A stretch of 64,000 bases of DNA from positions 112,417-176,416 of the forward strand of contig NZ_FRCB01000009.1 of the NCBI RefSeq assembly GCF_900142765.1, in the 5' to 3' direction. The DNA is from Roseovarius litoreus. GTDB lineage: Bacteria; Pseudomonadota; Alphaproteobacteria; Rhodobacterales; Rhodobacteraceae. Positions 26,324-35,092 of the stretch are shown here, in pieces (the first letter of the stretch is position 1; each line of letters starts with the position of its first letter). The position numbers were made by a program, and so were the translations under genes. The notes below the pieces were generated by a model, which was not told where the DNA came from, did no database searches, and saw nothing but the letters and a program-made list of their open reading frames with translations.

Positions 26324-27133
26324 TTACTGCTGTGCCACGTCGATCTGCACCTCGAGAGTTTCGCCCGTGCCGCCGATCCGTGTTCCCGATACCGGAGAGG
26401 CCTCGGCATAGTCCAGCCCGGTTGCGACACGCACATAGCGCGTATCCGGCGAAATTCCGTTGGACACATCAAAGCCGACCCAGCCAAGACCGTCCACATG
26501 GGCCTCGGCCCAGGCATGCATGGCGTCCTGTGCGGTGGTGTCGTCCAGCATCAGATATCCTGACACGTAACGTGCCGGCACCTGCATTTCGCGTGCGCAG
26601 GCGAGGAAGATATGGGTGTGATCCTGACAGACGCCGCGCCCTGCGGCGATGGCGTCCTCGGCGCTCCAGTTCGGCTCGGAGGCGCCGATCTCATAGGCCA
26701 CGGCTTCGCGGATACCGGCGGACAGCCGATGCATCCCCTCAAGATCGGGCGTCGCGCCGATGCTGCGCAAAAGGCCGCGCACCCCGGTTTTGATCCGCGT
26801 ATGGGCCGTGTCGCGCAGATAGAGCCACAAGGGCGCAGGCCCGCGATGGGGGCCTACGATCCCGCCGGTATCCGTCACATCGATATCGCCCTCGCTGATG
26901 ACGCTGAGTTCGGTGGCGCCGGGTACAAAGCTGATCAGTTCGGTGGTGTTGTGATGATAATCCTCGAAGCTGAGCTCCTTGCGGCCGTTCTCGACCTTGG
27001 TGCGCCATGACCGGATCGATTGCTGCGGCGTGGATTTCGGGGTCTTGCGCAATTGCTGCAGCCCGTATTTCACTGGCGTCTCGAAGCGGTAGCGGGTGGC
27101 GTGGCGGATTTTCAGGCGCATGGAGCCGCTCAT
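26324..27133 (-). CDS. Transglutaminase-like peptidase of the Anbu cluster
   Basis: This 269-residue protein has an N-terminal beta-rich domain (MRLKIRHATRYRFETPVKYG) and a transglutaminase core with Cys in GRGVCQDHTHIFL, His in AMHAWAEAHV and Asp in GFDVSNG. In this family the triad more often cuts or forms amide bonds than cross-links proteins. The ATG at 27133 overlaps the alpha-E stop (ATGA); a second ATG four codons on is an alternative start. Together with the ATP-grasp and alpha-E proteins it probably processes the same unknown peptide substrate as Anbu. Confidence 0.92.
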   Translation of the reverse strand: MSGSMRLKIRHATRYRFETPVKYGLQQLRKTPKSTPQQSIRSWRTKVENGRKELSFEDYHHNTTELISFVPGATELSVISEGDIDVTDTGGIVGPHRGPAPLWLYLRDTAHTRIKTGVRGLLRSIGATPDLEGMHRLSAGIREAVAYEIGASEPNWSAEDAIAAGRGVCQDHTHIFLACAREMQVPARYVSGYLMLDDTTAQDAMHAWAEAHVDGLGWVGFDVSNGISPDTRYVRVATGLDYAEASPVSGTRIGGTGETLEVQIDVAQQ

Positions 27134-28071
27134 TCGTAGAACCGGAAGTCGATTTCGATCTGTCGGGCGATCTGCCCCAGATGATCCAGGATTTGCTGAA
27201 TGCATTCATGCAGCCCGAATTCGAACACCGCCCCGATGTCATGTGACAGATAAAGCCGTTCCAGCTGATCGACCTGCTTGAGCGACGGCAGGGGCGTCCG
27301 TTTGCCCTTGTGCAGATAGCGCAGATTGTCGCGCAGCTTGCCCACGCAGAACGCCAGGCTCCGCGGCATCCGCCGGTCGAGTACCAGGAATTCGGTGATC
27401 TCCCTGGGGCCGCCGCCGGCACCGTATTCCATCCGGAAGCCGCCCCGCGCCGAGACCGAGCGCAGGATCGTCTCCCACTGCACATTGTCCAGTGACGTGC
27501 CCACCGCGCTGGCCGATGGCAGCAGCACGTAATACTTCACGTCGAGGATGCGCGCGGTGTTGTCGGCGCGTTCCAGAAAGGTGCCGATCCGGGCGAAATC
27601 GTAGATCTCGTTGCGCAACATCGTGCCATGCGTCATCCCCCGTACCAGCGCCGTCTGCTGCCGGATCGCGCCCAGAACGGCAGGCAGATCGCGTTCCGAC
27701 ACCTTGCGCGCCAGAACCTCGCGGCTTTTCATGTAAGTGGCGTTCACGGCCTCCCAGACCTCGCCGGTCAGGGCGGTGCGCACCATGCGGGCGTTCTGCC
27801 GCGCGGCTTCGATGCAGGACAGCACCGAGGAGGCGTTGGAGCGCGACCGCAACAGCCAGTCGATCGCGGCCTCCTTGGTGACACTGTCGTTCTCGGCCCG
27901 AAACGCATCCAGCGCGCCGGCAGATTGCAGCACAGAGACCCATTCGCCATCGCCATCGGTCAGGCGCGTCAGCGCAATGCGCTGTCCTGTTTCGATCAGG
28001 CGGGCGGTATTTTCGGCCCTTTCCAGATAGCGATACATCCAGAACAGCCCGTTTGCGGTTTTTCCAAGCAT
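27130..28071 (-). CDS. Alpha-E domain protein
   Basis: This 313-residue, almost wholly helical protein is of the alpha-E family (DUF403). It shows the repeated motif WMYRYLERAENTARLIE at the start and FLERADNTARILD near residue 170, which suggests two related halves. Alpha-E proteins always travel with circularly permuted ATP-grasp enzymes and are thought to be their partner or scaffold. It starts six bases after the ATP-grasp stop and its own stop overlaps the transglutaminase start, so the three are probably made in balance. Confidence 0.92.
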   Translation of the reverse strand: MLGKTANGLFWMYRYLERAENTARLIETGQRIALTRLTDGDGEWVSVLQSAGALDAFRAENDSVTKEAAIDWLLRSRSNASSVLSCIEAARQNARMVRTALTGEVWEAVNATYMKSREVLARKVSERDLPAVLGAIRQQTALVRGMTHGTMLRNEIYDFARIGTFLERADNTARILDVKYYVLLPSASAVGTSLDNVQWETILRSVSARGGFRMEYGAGGGPREITEFLVLDRRMPRSLAFCVGKLRDNLRYLHKGKRTPLPSLKQVDQLERLYLSHDIGAVFEFGLHECIQQILDHLGQIARQIEIDFRFYE

Positions 28072-28077
28072 CGCGCG

Positions 28078-29502
28078 TCAGTCCTCCAGCACCCAGGTGT
28101 CCTTGGTGCCGCCGCCCTGGGACGAGTTCACCACCAGTGATCCTTTCTTGAGCGCAACGCGCGTCAGGCCGCCGGGCGTGATCTTGATCCCCTCGGGACT
28201 GACCAGCACGAAGGGCCGCAGATCGACATGCCGCGGCACCAGCCCGGTGCGCGAGAAGATCGGCACGGTGGACAGGCTGAGGGTCGGCTGCGCGATGTAA
28301 TTGCCGGGCCGCGCCATCAGTTTCTTGCGGAAGGCGGCGATCTCCTTGCGGGTCGCGGTCGGCCCGATCAGCATGCCGTAACCACCCGAGCCATGCACTT
28401 CCTTGACCACCAGATCCGAAAGATTGTCCAGCACATGCGCCAGTTGGTCGGGATCCGAACAGCGCCATGTCGGCACGTTCTGAAGAAGGGGGCGTTCGCC
28501 GGTATAGAACTCGACGATCTCGGGCATGTAGGAATAGACCGCCTTGTCATCGGCGATGCCGGTGCCGGGTGCGTTGGCGATGGTGATTCCGCCGGCGCGG
28601 TAGACATCCATGATTCCCGGCACGCCAAGCTGACTTTCGGGATTGAAGTTGAGCGGATCGAGAAAATCGTCATCGACCCGGCGATAGAGCACATCGACGG
28701 GCTTGTAGCCGCGTGTGGTGCGCATCGCGACACGCCCGTCCACCACCCGCAGATCATGCCCTTCGACCAGTTCGACCCCCATCTGATCGGCGAGGAACGC
28801 ATGTTCGAAATAGGCCGAGTTGTAGATCCCGGGGGTCAGTACCGCCACGACGGGTGCGTCCCCGCCACCCGAGGGCGCGCAGGCCGCCAGCGACCGGCGC
28901 AGATCGGTGGGATAATTCTGCACCGGCTGAACCCGGTTCTGGCTGAACAGCTCGGGGAACATCTGCAGCATGGTCTCGCGGTTTTCCAGCATGTAGCTGA
29001 CACCCGACGGCGTGCGGGCGTTGTCTTCGAGCACATAGAATTCCCCGGCCCCGGTACAGACCAGATCGATGCCGACGATATGCGTATAGACCCCGCCCGG
29101 AGGGCTGACGCCGATCATCTGCGGCACGAAAGCGTCATTGCGGCTGATCATGTCCTCGGGGATGCGCCCGGCCTTGATGATCTCCTGCCCATGATAGATG
29201 TCGTGCAGGAAAGCGTTGATCGCGCGCACCCGCTGTTCGATCCCGCGCGACAGCTTGAGCCATTCGGATCCCGATATGATGCGCGGGATGATGTCGAAGG
29301 GGATCAGGCGCTCCTCGGCTTCGGCCCGCCCATAGACATTGAAGGTGATGCCCGTCAGGCGAAAAAGCTCTTCGGCCTCGCGTTGCTTGGCGCGCAGGCG
29401 CGCCGGATCCTCATCCCCAAACCAGTCGTGAAACTTGCGGTAAGCCGGGCGCAGTGACCCGTCATGTCCCCACATCTCGTCGAAAGTCGTCGTTTCGTTC
29501 AT
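28078..29502 (-). CDS. Circularly permuted type 2 ATP-grasp ligase
   Basis: This 474-residue enzyme belongs to the CP_ATPgrasp_2 (DUF404/DUF407) family. Visible family segments include RIISGSEWLKLSRGIEQR, LVCTGAGEFYVLEDNARTPSG, YKPVDVLYRRVDDDFLDPL and VVKEVHGSGGYGMLIGP, with VVNSSQGGGTKDTWVL at the end. ATP-grasp enzymes activate a carboxylate with ATP and join it to an amine; here the likely product is a peptide or peptide tag, inferred from the neighbouring transglutaminase and Anbu. First gene of the operon, with an AT-rich region upstream. Confidence 0.93.
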   Translation of the reverse strand: MNETTTFDEMWGHDGSLRPAYRKFHDWFGDEDPARLRAKQREAEELFRLTGITFNVYGRAEAEERLIPFDIIPRIISGSEWLKLSRGIEQRVRAINAFLHDIYHGQEIIKAGRIPEDMISRNDAFVPQMIGVSPPGGVYTHIVGIDLVCTGAGEFYVLEDNARTPSGVSYMLENRETMLQMFPELFSQNRVQPVQNYPTDLRRSLAACAPSGGGDAPVVAVLTPGIYNSAYFEHAFLADQMGVELVEGHDLRVVDGRVAMRTTRGYKPVDVLYRRVDDDFLDPLNFNPESQLGVPGIMDVYRAGGITIANAPGTGIADDKAVYSYMPEIVEFYTGERPLLQNVPTWRCSDPDQLAHVLDNLSDLVVKEVHGSGGYGMLIGPTATRKEIAAFRKKLMARPGNYIAQPTLSLSTVPIFSRTGLVPRHVDLRPFVLVSPEGIKITPGGLTRVALKKGSLVVNSSQGGGTKDTWVLED

Positions 29503-29596
29503 TATTGGCCCCCAACCTCTTTCGAGGACGCCTCAGATTAGTCCGATCGTCACGGGGTACGCCTGTTTCATGCGCGCGGCACCGGATCACCCCGGA

Positions 29597-29627
29597 ATTA
29601 TGCACAATTGTTGGCGCATTCGCACAA
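29597..29627 (-). promoter_or_regulatory. Possible promoter of the ATP-grasp/Anbu operon
   Basis: In the 283-base divergent gap an AT-rich stretch holds, on the minus strand, TTGTGC (29622-29627) and CATAAT (29597-29602) 19 bases apart, wider than ideal. A second TTGTGC (29602-29607) makes a direct repeat at a 20-base period, which could be a regulator site. Confidence 0.3.
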
Positions 29628-29785
29628 TAAATGACCTTTTTGAAATTCCTGGCTGCAGGCGGTGTTTCGCCCGGGGCGAATGCTGCCGCTTCCAGGCACC
29701 GGAGCGCCGGTCATGTGCCGCGCCGATTTTGCGAATCATCTAGGGCCATGCAACCTTGTCACGCCAAGTTGCAGAAAGGCCCGTG

Positions 29786-30205
29786 ATGCCCCGTGAAACC
29801 AAGCTCATCCTCTGCCCGGTCAATCTCCGCCACGTGAAGTTCGAATATCACGCCTATCAGGAAGCCGTCGAAATGGCGCAGCGCCGCGGTGCCAAGCTGA
29901 TCGTCGCCACCGTGGCCCCCGAGATAGAGCGGAACCTGAACATCTACGATTCAGGACAGTATTGGGGCGATGAGCTGAAGAAATTCATTGCGTCCCATCC
30001 CGCCGAAGGGGTCGAGATAGAAACCGTCGTCTGCAAGGGGGCGGTGCACCGGCAGATCGTCAAGCTGGCGACCGCCCGAAAGGTCGATATCATCGTGATG
30101 GACGCCGCCAATCCCAAGGTTCAAGATTATCTTCTGGGCACCACCGCGAGCCATGTGGTCACCCATGCCGAATGCTCGGTCTACGTGGTGCGCAACCCGT
30201 CCTGA
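29786..30205 (+). CDS. Universal stress protein family
   Basis: This 139-residue UspA-fold protein has strand-helix alternation (KLILCPVNLRHVKFEYHAY, GAKLIVATVAP, VDIIVMDAANP) and the C-terminal GTTASHVVTHAECSVYVV. The ATP-binding loop Gly-x2-Gly-x9-Gly-Ser/Thr is only partly kept (DAANPKVQDYLLGTT), so nucleotide binding is uncertain. The ATG at 29786 was preferred over a TTG ten codons upstream. It lies 27 bases before the cation efflux gene on the same strand and could share its transcript. Confidence 0.85.
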   Translation: MPRETKLILCPVNLRHVKFEYHAYQEAVEMAQRRGAKLIVATVAPEIERNLNIYDSGQYWGDELKKFIASHPAEGVEIETVVCKGAVHRQIVKLATARKVDIIVMDAANPKVQDYLLGTTASHVVTHAECSVYVVRNPS

Positions 30206-30232
30206 CGTCTGCGCGGTCCCTGCAGGAGGCGG

Positions 30233-31132
30233 ATGATGCCGCACGATCACAGCCATGTCCCTGATCTGAAGGGTGACCGGCGCGTCGCCTGGGCGGTGGC
30301 GGTCAATATCGTGCTGACCCTCGTGCAGATCGCGGCGGGTGTCGTTTCGGGCTCTCTGGCGCTGGTTGCCGATGCGGTTCACAATCTGGGCGATGCGCTG
30401 TCGCTGGTCATCGCCTTTGCCGCGCGGCGGATCGGGCGGCGTCCGCCGGATGCCAGCATGACGTTCGGCTATGGCCGGGCCGAGGTGGTGGCGGCGCTCA
30501 TGAATTACACGACACTGATCGTCATCGCGGTCTTTCTGCTGGCCGAAGCGGTGCAGCGGGCCATCAACCCAAGTGGCGTCGAGGGATGGATCGTTGTCGT
30601 GGTCGCGGGCGTGGCGCTGGTCATCGACACGCTTACCGCATGGCTGATCCACGGCATGTCACGGGACAGCATGAACATCCGAGCGGCCTTCTTGCACAAT
30701 CTGGCCGATGCCATGGGATCGCTTGCGGTCATCGTCGCGGGCACGCTGATCCTGCTTTATGACTGGCGGCTGATCGACCCGCTGGTGACTGTGATGATCG
30801 CGGGCTACATCCTTTTTCATGCGGCCAAGGGTATTCGTCCGGCCATCCATGTGCTGATGCTGGGCAGCCCCGACAGCCCTACGCTGGACGAGGTGGCGGG
30901 CGTCCTGTGCGACATGGACCAAATAGAGGGCGTGCATTCGGTGCATCTGTGGCGCATGCAGGAACATGAAAACGCATTTCAGGCCCATGTCGTCATGGCA
31001 TCCGGCGCCGATGCAATGACCCTTAGGGCGCAGATCAAGGACAAACTGGCGGATCGTTTCGGCATTCTCCACGCCTCGATCGAGATCGAGACCGCAAGTG
31101 CCCAATGCCGTGATCCGGGTCTGATCGGCTGA
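30233..31132 (+). CDS. Cation diffusion facilitator, ZitB/CzcD-like
   Basis: CDF proteins export zinc, cadmium or cobalt in exchange for protons. This 299-residue protein has six predicted helices and the paired metal site motifs ADAVHNLGDAL (helix II) and AFLHNLADAMG (helix V), giving the His-x3-Asp arrangement typical of Zn/Cd transporters. The N-terminus is a short His segment (MMPHDHSH), and a cytoplasmic C-terminal domain of about 85 residues follows (VHSVHLWRMQEH). GGAGG lies just before the ATG. Confidence 0.92.
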   Translation: MMPHDHSHVPDLKGDRRVAWAVAVNIVLTLVQIAAGVVSGSLALVADAVHNLGDALSLVIAFAARRIGRRPPDASMTFGYGRAEVVAALMNYTTLIVIAVFLLAEAVQRAINPSGVEGWIVVVVAGVALVIDTLTAWLIHGMSRDSMNIRAAFLHNLADAMGSLAVIVAGTLILLYDWRLIDPLVTVMIAGYILFHAAKGIRPAIHVLMLGSPDSPTLDEVAGVLCDMDQIEGVHSVHLWRMQEHENAFQAHVVMASGADAMTLRAQIKDKLADRFGILHASIEIETASAQCRDPGLIG

Positions 31133-31177
31133 CAGGGGCATCGTCGAGCCGCCGCTCTGCCATCCGGTCGCATTTTA

Positions 31178-31194
31178 ATCTTTCGTTCATCTTT
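31178..31194 (+). promoter_or_regulatory. Direct repeat upstream of the secreted NTF2-like gene
   Basis: ATCTTT occurs at 31178-31183 and 31189-31194, an 11-base period, in an AT-rich patch 85 bases before the gene. Tandem half-sites one helical turn apart are what OmpR-type regulators often bind, and such a regulator is encoded next to the gene. The link is inferred. Confidence 0.3.
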
Positions 31195-31278
31195 GGCTCA
31201 TGCGGCAGTCAGGCTCGGTCCTTAACTGATGGTCATGCCGTGCGGATGGTCCGTGCGTAACCAAAAGGACAATACACC

Positions 31279-31845
31279 ATGAAATCAGTTGTTTCGGCAG
31301 TTGCTGCTGCATCCTTTTTCACGGTTTCGGCAAGCGCCGTTCTGGCCGTTGAAGCCACGATGATCGACACCACCATCACCCAGGCCGAGGTCGAGGCCGC
31401 GCAGGTGGCGTGGGGCGAGGCGCTTGTTCAGATCTCGAACGACTACGCCGAAGGCGGCATCGACAAGGCGCGCGCCACTGCCGAGGCCGTGATCGACGCG
31501 GCCTATGGGTATGGTATCGGCCCGGTCTTGTTCAAGCCGACGCTTGCCGCGGCGCCGCAGACATTCCGCACGACGTCCGAAGGCGCCTTGGCCTATTTCG
31601 TCGGTCATGACGAGAACTTTCCCGGCGATTCTGGTTTCGCTCTGAAGGGCTGGACCGCGGTGGAAATCGAGAATGCCGCCATTTTCATCAGCGGCAATAC
31701 CGCCAAGACCATCGGCAATGTCCACATCACCGACACGACAGGCGCGGTGACGACCGTCGACAAGACATGGGGCTATCAGCGCGATGACGAGGGCAACCTG
31801 CGGATCGTGCTCCATCACTCATCGCTGCCGTTCAGCGCAAACTGA
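31279..31845 (+). CDS. Secreted NTF2-like (SnoaL/SgcJ-type) protein
   Basis: This 188-residue protein has a Sec signal peptide (MKSVVSAVAAASFFTVSASA, cut near residue 23) and a mature domain of NTF2/SnoaL type. Its end, KTWGYQRDDEGNLRIVLHH followed by SSLPF, matches the SgcJ/EcaC and CaMKII-association group; such proteins are often mislabelled as cyclohydrolases. The role is unknown; it may bind a small ligand in the periplasm. It converges on the two-component system with a gap of only seven bases. AAAGGAC precedes the ATG. Confidence 0.8.
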   Translation: MKSVVSAVAAASFFTVSASAVLAVEATMIDTTITQAEVEAAQVAWGEALVQISNDYAEGGIDKARATAEAVIDAAYGYGIGPVLFKPTLAAAPQTFRTTSEGALAYFVGHDENFPGDSGFALKGWTAVEIENAAIFISGNTAKTIGNVHITDTTGAVTTVDKTWGYQRDDEGNLRIVLHHSSLPFSAN

Positions 31846-31852
31846 TCGCGCC

Positions 31853-32605
31853 TCACGGCGCGTCCACCCCGTCTCCACTCGTGTCTAAATCCCCGGCATG
31901 GTGGGGGCGGGGTCCGGTTATCCGATACCCAAGCCCGCGTACCGCCGTGATCGCCACATCCGGGTCAAGCCGGACGATCTTGCGACGCAGGCGGCTGACA
32001 TAGACATCGACGATATTGGTCAGCGGATCGCGATCCGCCTGCCAGACCCGCGACAGGATGCGTTCGCGGCTGATGGTGGCGCCATTCGCGGCCACCAGCA
32101 ATTCCATCAGCGCCATTTCCCGCGCGCTGAGGATGGTCTCGATGCCGGCGCTGCGCAGACCCGGCAATTGCCGGTCCAGCGTGATCGTTCCGATGCTCGT
32201 GGGCTTTACGGCCGCCGGGGTCCGGCCGCGTCGCATCAGCGCTTCGATCCGCGCCAGAAGTTCGTCGAAATCAAACGGTTTCGTCAGGTAATCATCCGCG
32301 CCGCGCCGCAGCCCATCCACCCGCTCATGGCTTTCCCCCATCGCGCTGAGCATCAGGACGGGCACATGATGGCCGCGCTGCCGGAGCATCTGGCACAGGG
32401 TCAGCCCGTCTAGCTCGGGCAGAAGCACATCCAGAATAACCACACCCGCGCTTTGCTGACTGACGCAGCCGCGCGAAAAGGTTTCGGCAGCCGCCAATCC
32501 GGCGCGTCCGGTCCGAACCCATTGCACGCCATATCCTTCGGCCTGAAGGCCGCGCATCACGAAATCGGCCACGCGGGCGTCATCCTCGATCAGCAGAATG
32601 TCCAT
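31853..32605 (-). CDS. OmpR-family response regulator
   Basis: This 250-residue regulator has a receiver domain (LLIEDDARVADFV, acceptor Asp59 in VVILDVLLPELDG, Lys in DYLTKPFDFDEL) and a winged-helix DNA-binding domain (SAREMALMELLV, then TNIVDVYVSRLRRKI and TAVRGLGYRI). The receiver has a few extra residues just before the acceptor strand (ETFSRGCVSQQSAG). The gene overlaps the upstream kinase gene by 26 bases, so the two are a pair. Target genes are unknown; the neighbouring secreted protein is one candidate. Confidence 0.93.
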   Translation of the reverse strand: MDILLIEDDARVADFVMRGLQAEGYGVQWVRTGRAGLAAAETFSRGCVSQQSAGVVILDVLLPELDGLTLCQMLRQRGHHVPVLMLSAMGESHERVDGLRRGADDYLTKPFDFDELLARIEALMRRGRTPAAVKPTSIGTITLDRQLPGLRSAGIETILSAREMALMELLVAANGATISRERILSRVWQADRDPLTNIVDVYVSRLRRKIVRLDPDVAITAVRGLGYRITGPRPHHAGDLDTSGDGVDAP

Positions 32606-34334
32606 GTGCCTCTTTCTCCTCCTGGTCGGGCCTGTCGTCCGTCACCGCCAGAGGCAGGCTGACAACGGCGATGACCCCTTGCCCGTCAGGCCCGCCCCGT
32701 ATCTCGAGCACGCCGCCCTGCGCGTGTGTCAGCTGCCGCGCGATGGCCAGCCCAAGCCCCAGCCCGTCCGGTCGATGCATCCGCGCGCCCTCGGACCGCC
32801 AACCGCGATCGAACACCCTGTCCAGATCATCGGGATCGATGCCGATGCCCTGATCGCTGATCTGGATTTCCAGCCGATCTGCAGACTCCTGCGCCACCGC
32901 AAGGCGTACCGTGCCGCCGGGATGCGAATAGCGCAGCGCGTTATCCAGAAGGCAGCCGAGCACCTGCCTCAGCCGCGCGGGATCGGCCCGCAGCGTCACG
33001 TCGCAATACGGATCGGGGCCGTGCAAGATCACCTCGCGCTCCCGGGCAAGGCTCTGCGCCGTCTCAAGCACCGGGCCGATCACATCTGACAGCCCGATAT
33101 CGCGCGCCGCAATCAGGGGTTGGCCCTTGGGGTCGCGCACGAGAACCAGCAGATCCTCGATCAGATGTCCCATCTGGCGCGTGACGCCGACAATCCGCTC
33201 AAGTGCCGTGCGATATGTTGTCGGGCTCACCGCCTTGTGCCGCAACGCGACCTGCGCCTCGCCCCGGATGACGGTCACGGGCGTGCGCAATTCGTGACTG
33301 ATATCGGCAAGCAACTTTTGCCGCGCCCCTTCCGAGGCGGCCAGTTCATCAAGCGTGCGCCGCAGTTCAGCGGTTCGCGCGGCCACGGTCCGTTCCAGTT
33401 CGGCGCGGTTCTGCTGACCGCGCGCACGGGCTGCTTCGACTTCGGTGGCCATGGCGTTCAACTGCTGGCCGAGGGTTACGAATTCGGTGTCGCGGAACCG
33501 GTCGAACCGATAGGTGAAGTCACCCTCTTGATAGGCGCTCAGCCCGTCTTCGAGATGTTTCAGCGGCTGACGCAGGCGACGAGCCAGAAGAACGGCCATG
33601 ATGAACGTGGCAACAAATCCGAAGCTGCCCGCCGTCACGAACAGACCGCGCGCCGCAGACAGGCCATCATCCGCCCGAGTGCGTTCCCGGTCGAGCGCTG
33701 CGGCCTCAACCTCCAGCGCGTCACGCAGCGCATCAGCCAATGGTACGCCACGCAACTGGTCGAAATCCGCGTCGATCACCGCCATCGGCCATGCCTGGCT
33801 GTCATCCTGTATCAGCAAGCGCGCTGTTTCGCGGTCCAGCTTGCCGACCACGTCGTTCAGAAAATCCAGCAATCCAAGCCGTTGCGCGTGTTCATCCAGA
33901 ACCTTGCCGCGTTCCAGATCGAGCTGCGCGGCACGCTCGGCCTTGTCGGCGATGCGGGTGATCTGGGCGCGCATCCGCATGAGGCTGGCATCCCGCTGGC
34001 CCGGGTCGGCCACCTGATCCAACGCCTGCTGATAGCTCCATTTCCGCAGGCTGGCCTTTTCAAGGTCGAACTCCAGCAGGCTTGTGTAGATGTCGCTTGC
34101 GATCCTGCCCCGTTCGACCCTGTATTGGGATTGTGCCAGAACCTGCCAGCCGAGCCATGCAAAGATCACCGCAGGCGCGGCGAGCCCTACCATCGCAAGC
34201 TGCAATTGCGCCGCGTAGCTCAATGTCCTGTGAGGCCCAAAACCTGTCATGCGCGCCGCCCTGTCGCCCGTTGTGCCTGTGGTGCAGGCCATGTTCGGGC
34301 CGTCTATCGTTGTGCGACGCTTCAGGCTGTACAT
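32580..34334 (-). CDS. Membrane sensor histidine kinase
   Basis: Up to 584 residues. Two membrane helices (about 44-66 and 232-252) flank a helical periplasmic sensor of roughly 165 residues. HAMP follows (LARRLRQPLKHLEDGLSAY), then a coiled coil, HisKA with LLADISHELRTPVTVI, and an HATPase (DNALRYSHPG, DQGIGIDPDD, GLGLGLAIARQL). The signal sensed is unknown. Starts at 34334, 34292 or 34250 are all possible; the first has GAGAGG close upstream, the last gives a more usual short N-terminus. Paired with the response regulator by a 26-base overlap. Confidence 0.9.
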   Translation of the reverse strand: MYSLKRRTTIDGPNMACTTGTTGDRAARMTGFGPHRTLSYAAQLQLAMVGLAAPAVIFAWLGWQVLAQSQYRVERGRIASDIYTSLLEFDLEKASLRKWSYQQALDQVADPGQRDASLMRMRAQITRIADKAERAAQLDLERGKVLDEHAQRLGLLDFLNDVVGKLDRETARLLIQDDSQAWPMAVIDADFDQLRGVPLADALRDALEVEAAALDRERTRADDGLSAARGLFVTAGSFGFVATFIMAVLLARRLRQPLKHLEDGLSAYQEGDFTYRFDRFRDTEFVTLGQQLNAMATEVEAARARGQQNRAELERTVAARTAELRRTLDELAASEGARQKLLADISHELRTPVTVIRGEAQVALRHKAVSPTTYRTALERIVGVTRQMGHLIEDLLVLVRDPKGQPLIAARDIGLSDVIGPVLETAQSLAREREVILHGPDPYCDVTLRADPARLRQVLGCLLDNALRYSHPGGTVRLAVAQESADRLEIQISDQGIGIDPDDLDRVFDRGWRSEGARMHRPDGLGLGLAIARQLTHAQGGVLEIRGGPDGQGVIAVVSLPLAVTDDRPDQEEKEAHGHSADRG

Positions 34335-34370
34335 AGCCTCTCAACACACCGCAAAAATCACCGGATGACC

Positions 34371-34397
34371 TTGCCAGCCGCCGGAGGCGTCTGGCAA
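34371..34397. repeat. Strong hairpin between DUF1285 and the histidine kinase gene
   Basis: TTGCCAG (34371-34377) pairs with CTGGCAA (34391-34397), with inner CGCC/GGCG and a three-base loop; one C-T mismatch interrupts the stem. No T-run follows on either strand. It may end the DUF1285 transcript or bind a regulator of the kinase gene. Confidence 0.4.
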
Positions 34398-34441
34398 TCT
34401 CGGCGCCACATTAGCGCAGGTGCCGCCCCGCCGCCCGCGCC

Positions 34442-35035
34442 TCAAAGATCAGGCAGGTCCGCCTCGGGGATCATGGGAAAGAACATGCCCCCGGACCATA
34501 ACCCGAACCAGCCATCCGATATCTCGCCGATCTCGGCCAAGCGGTAAAAGCTCTTGCGGTCGATCAGCGCCTCCAGCCCGTCCCGGATCATCACATATGG
34601 TGACGGCTCTCCGCTGTCGGGGTCACGCTCCACCCGGATCTGATTTTCGGGGCCGGCGACGACCTTGTCACCGATATTGGTCTCGAAAATCAGGTCCTGC
34701 TGCGGGCCGCTGCCCTCGGCTTCGACATCGACCGCCACAAAGGGCGCGTCCTCGACCGTGATTCCCACCTTTTCCACCGGCGTGACAAGGTAATACCGAT
34801 CCCCTTCGCGGCGCAGGATGCCTGCGAACAGCTTCACGAGACCCGGCCGGTTGATCGCGCCACCCTCGTGATACCACGTCCCGTCGCGCGCGATTCGGAT
34901 GTCCAGATCACCGCAATATGGCGGACTCCATTGACGAACGGGCGGTAAACCCTTGCCTTGCGCCGCCCTGACCGAGGCGGCAAGACTGTCCACTGACAGC
35001 GTCGTGATCGTATCGTTGCTCATTACTTTTGCCAT
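34442..35035 (-). CDS. DUF1285 domain protein
   Basis: This 197-residue protein matches DUF1285, a small beta-rich domain widespread in alphaproteobacteria. It shows CGDLDIRIARDGTWYHEGG, the hallmark region where a Trp-Tyr-His stretch precedes LVKLFAGILRREGDRYYLVTP. No signal peptide or membrane segment is seen. Function unknown. It is divergent from the MoxR operon with a 57-base gap, a pairing common in this group, which hints at shared control. A second ATG four codons on (35023) is an alternative start. Confidence 0.88.
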   Translation of the reverse strand: MAKVMSNDTITTLSVDSLAASVRAAQGKGLPPVRQWSPPYCGDLDIRIARDGTWYHEGGAINRPGLVKLFAGILRREGDRYYLVTPVEKVGITVEDAPFVAVDVEAEGSGPQQDLIFETNIGDKVVAGPENQIRVERDPDSGEPSPYVMIRDGLEALIDRKSFYRLAEIGEISDGWFGLWSGGMFFPMIPEADLPDL

Positions 35036-35092
35036 TTCGGTTTCGCGCGATACACTCTTAGGGGAAGATATAGTCCCGACAGGAGTTTTGCC

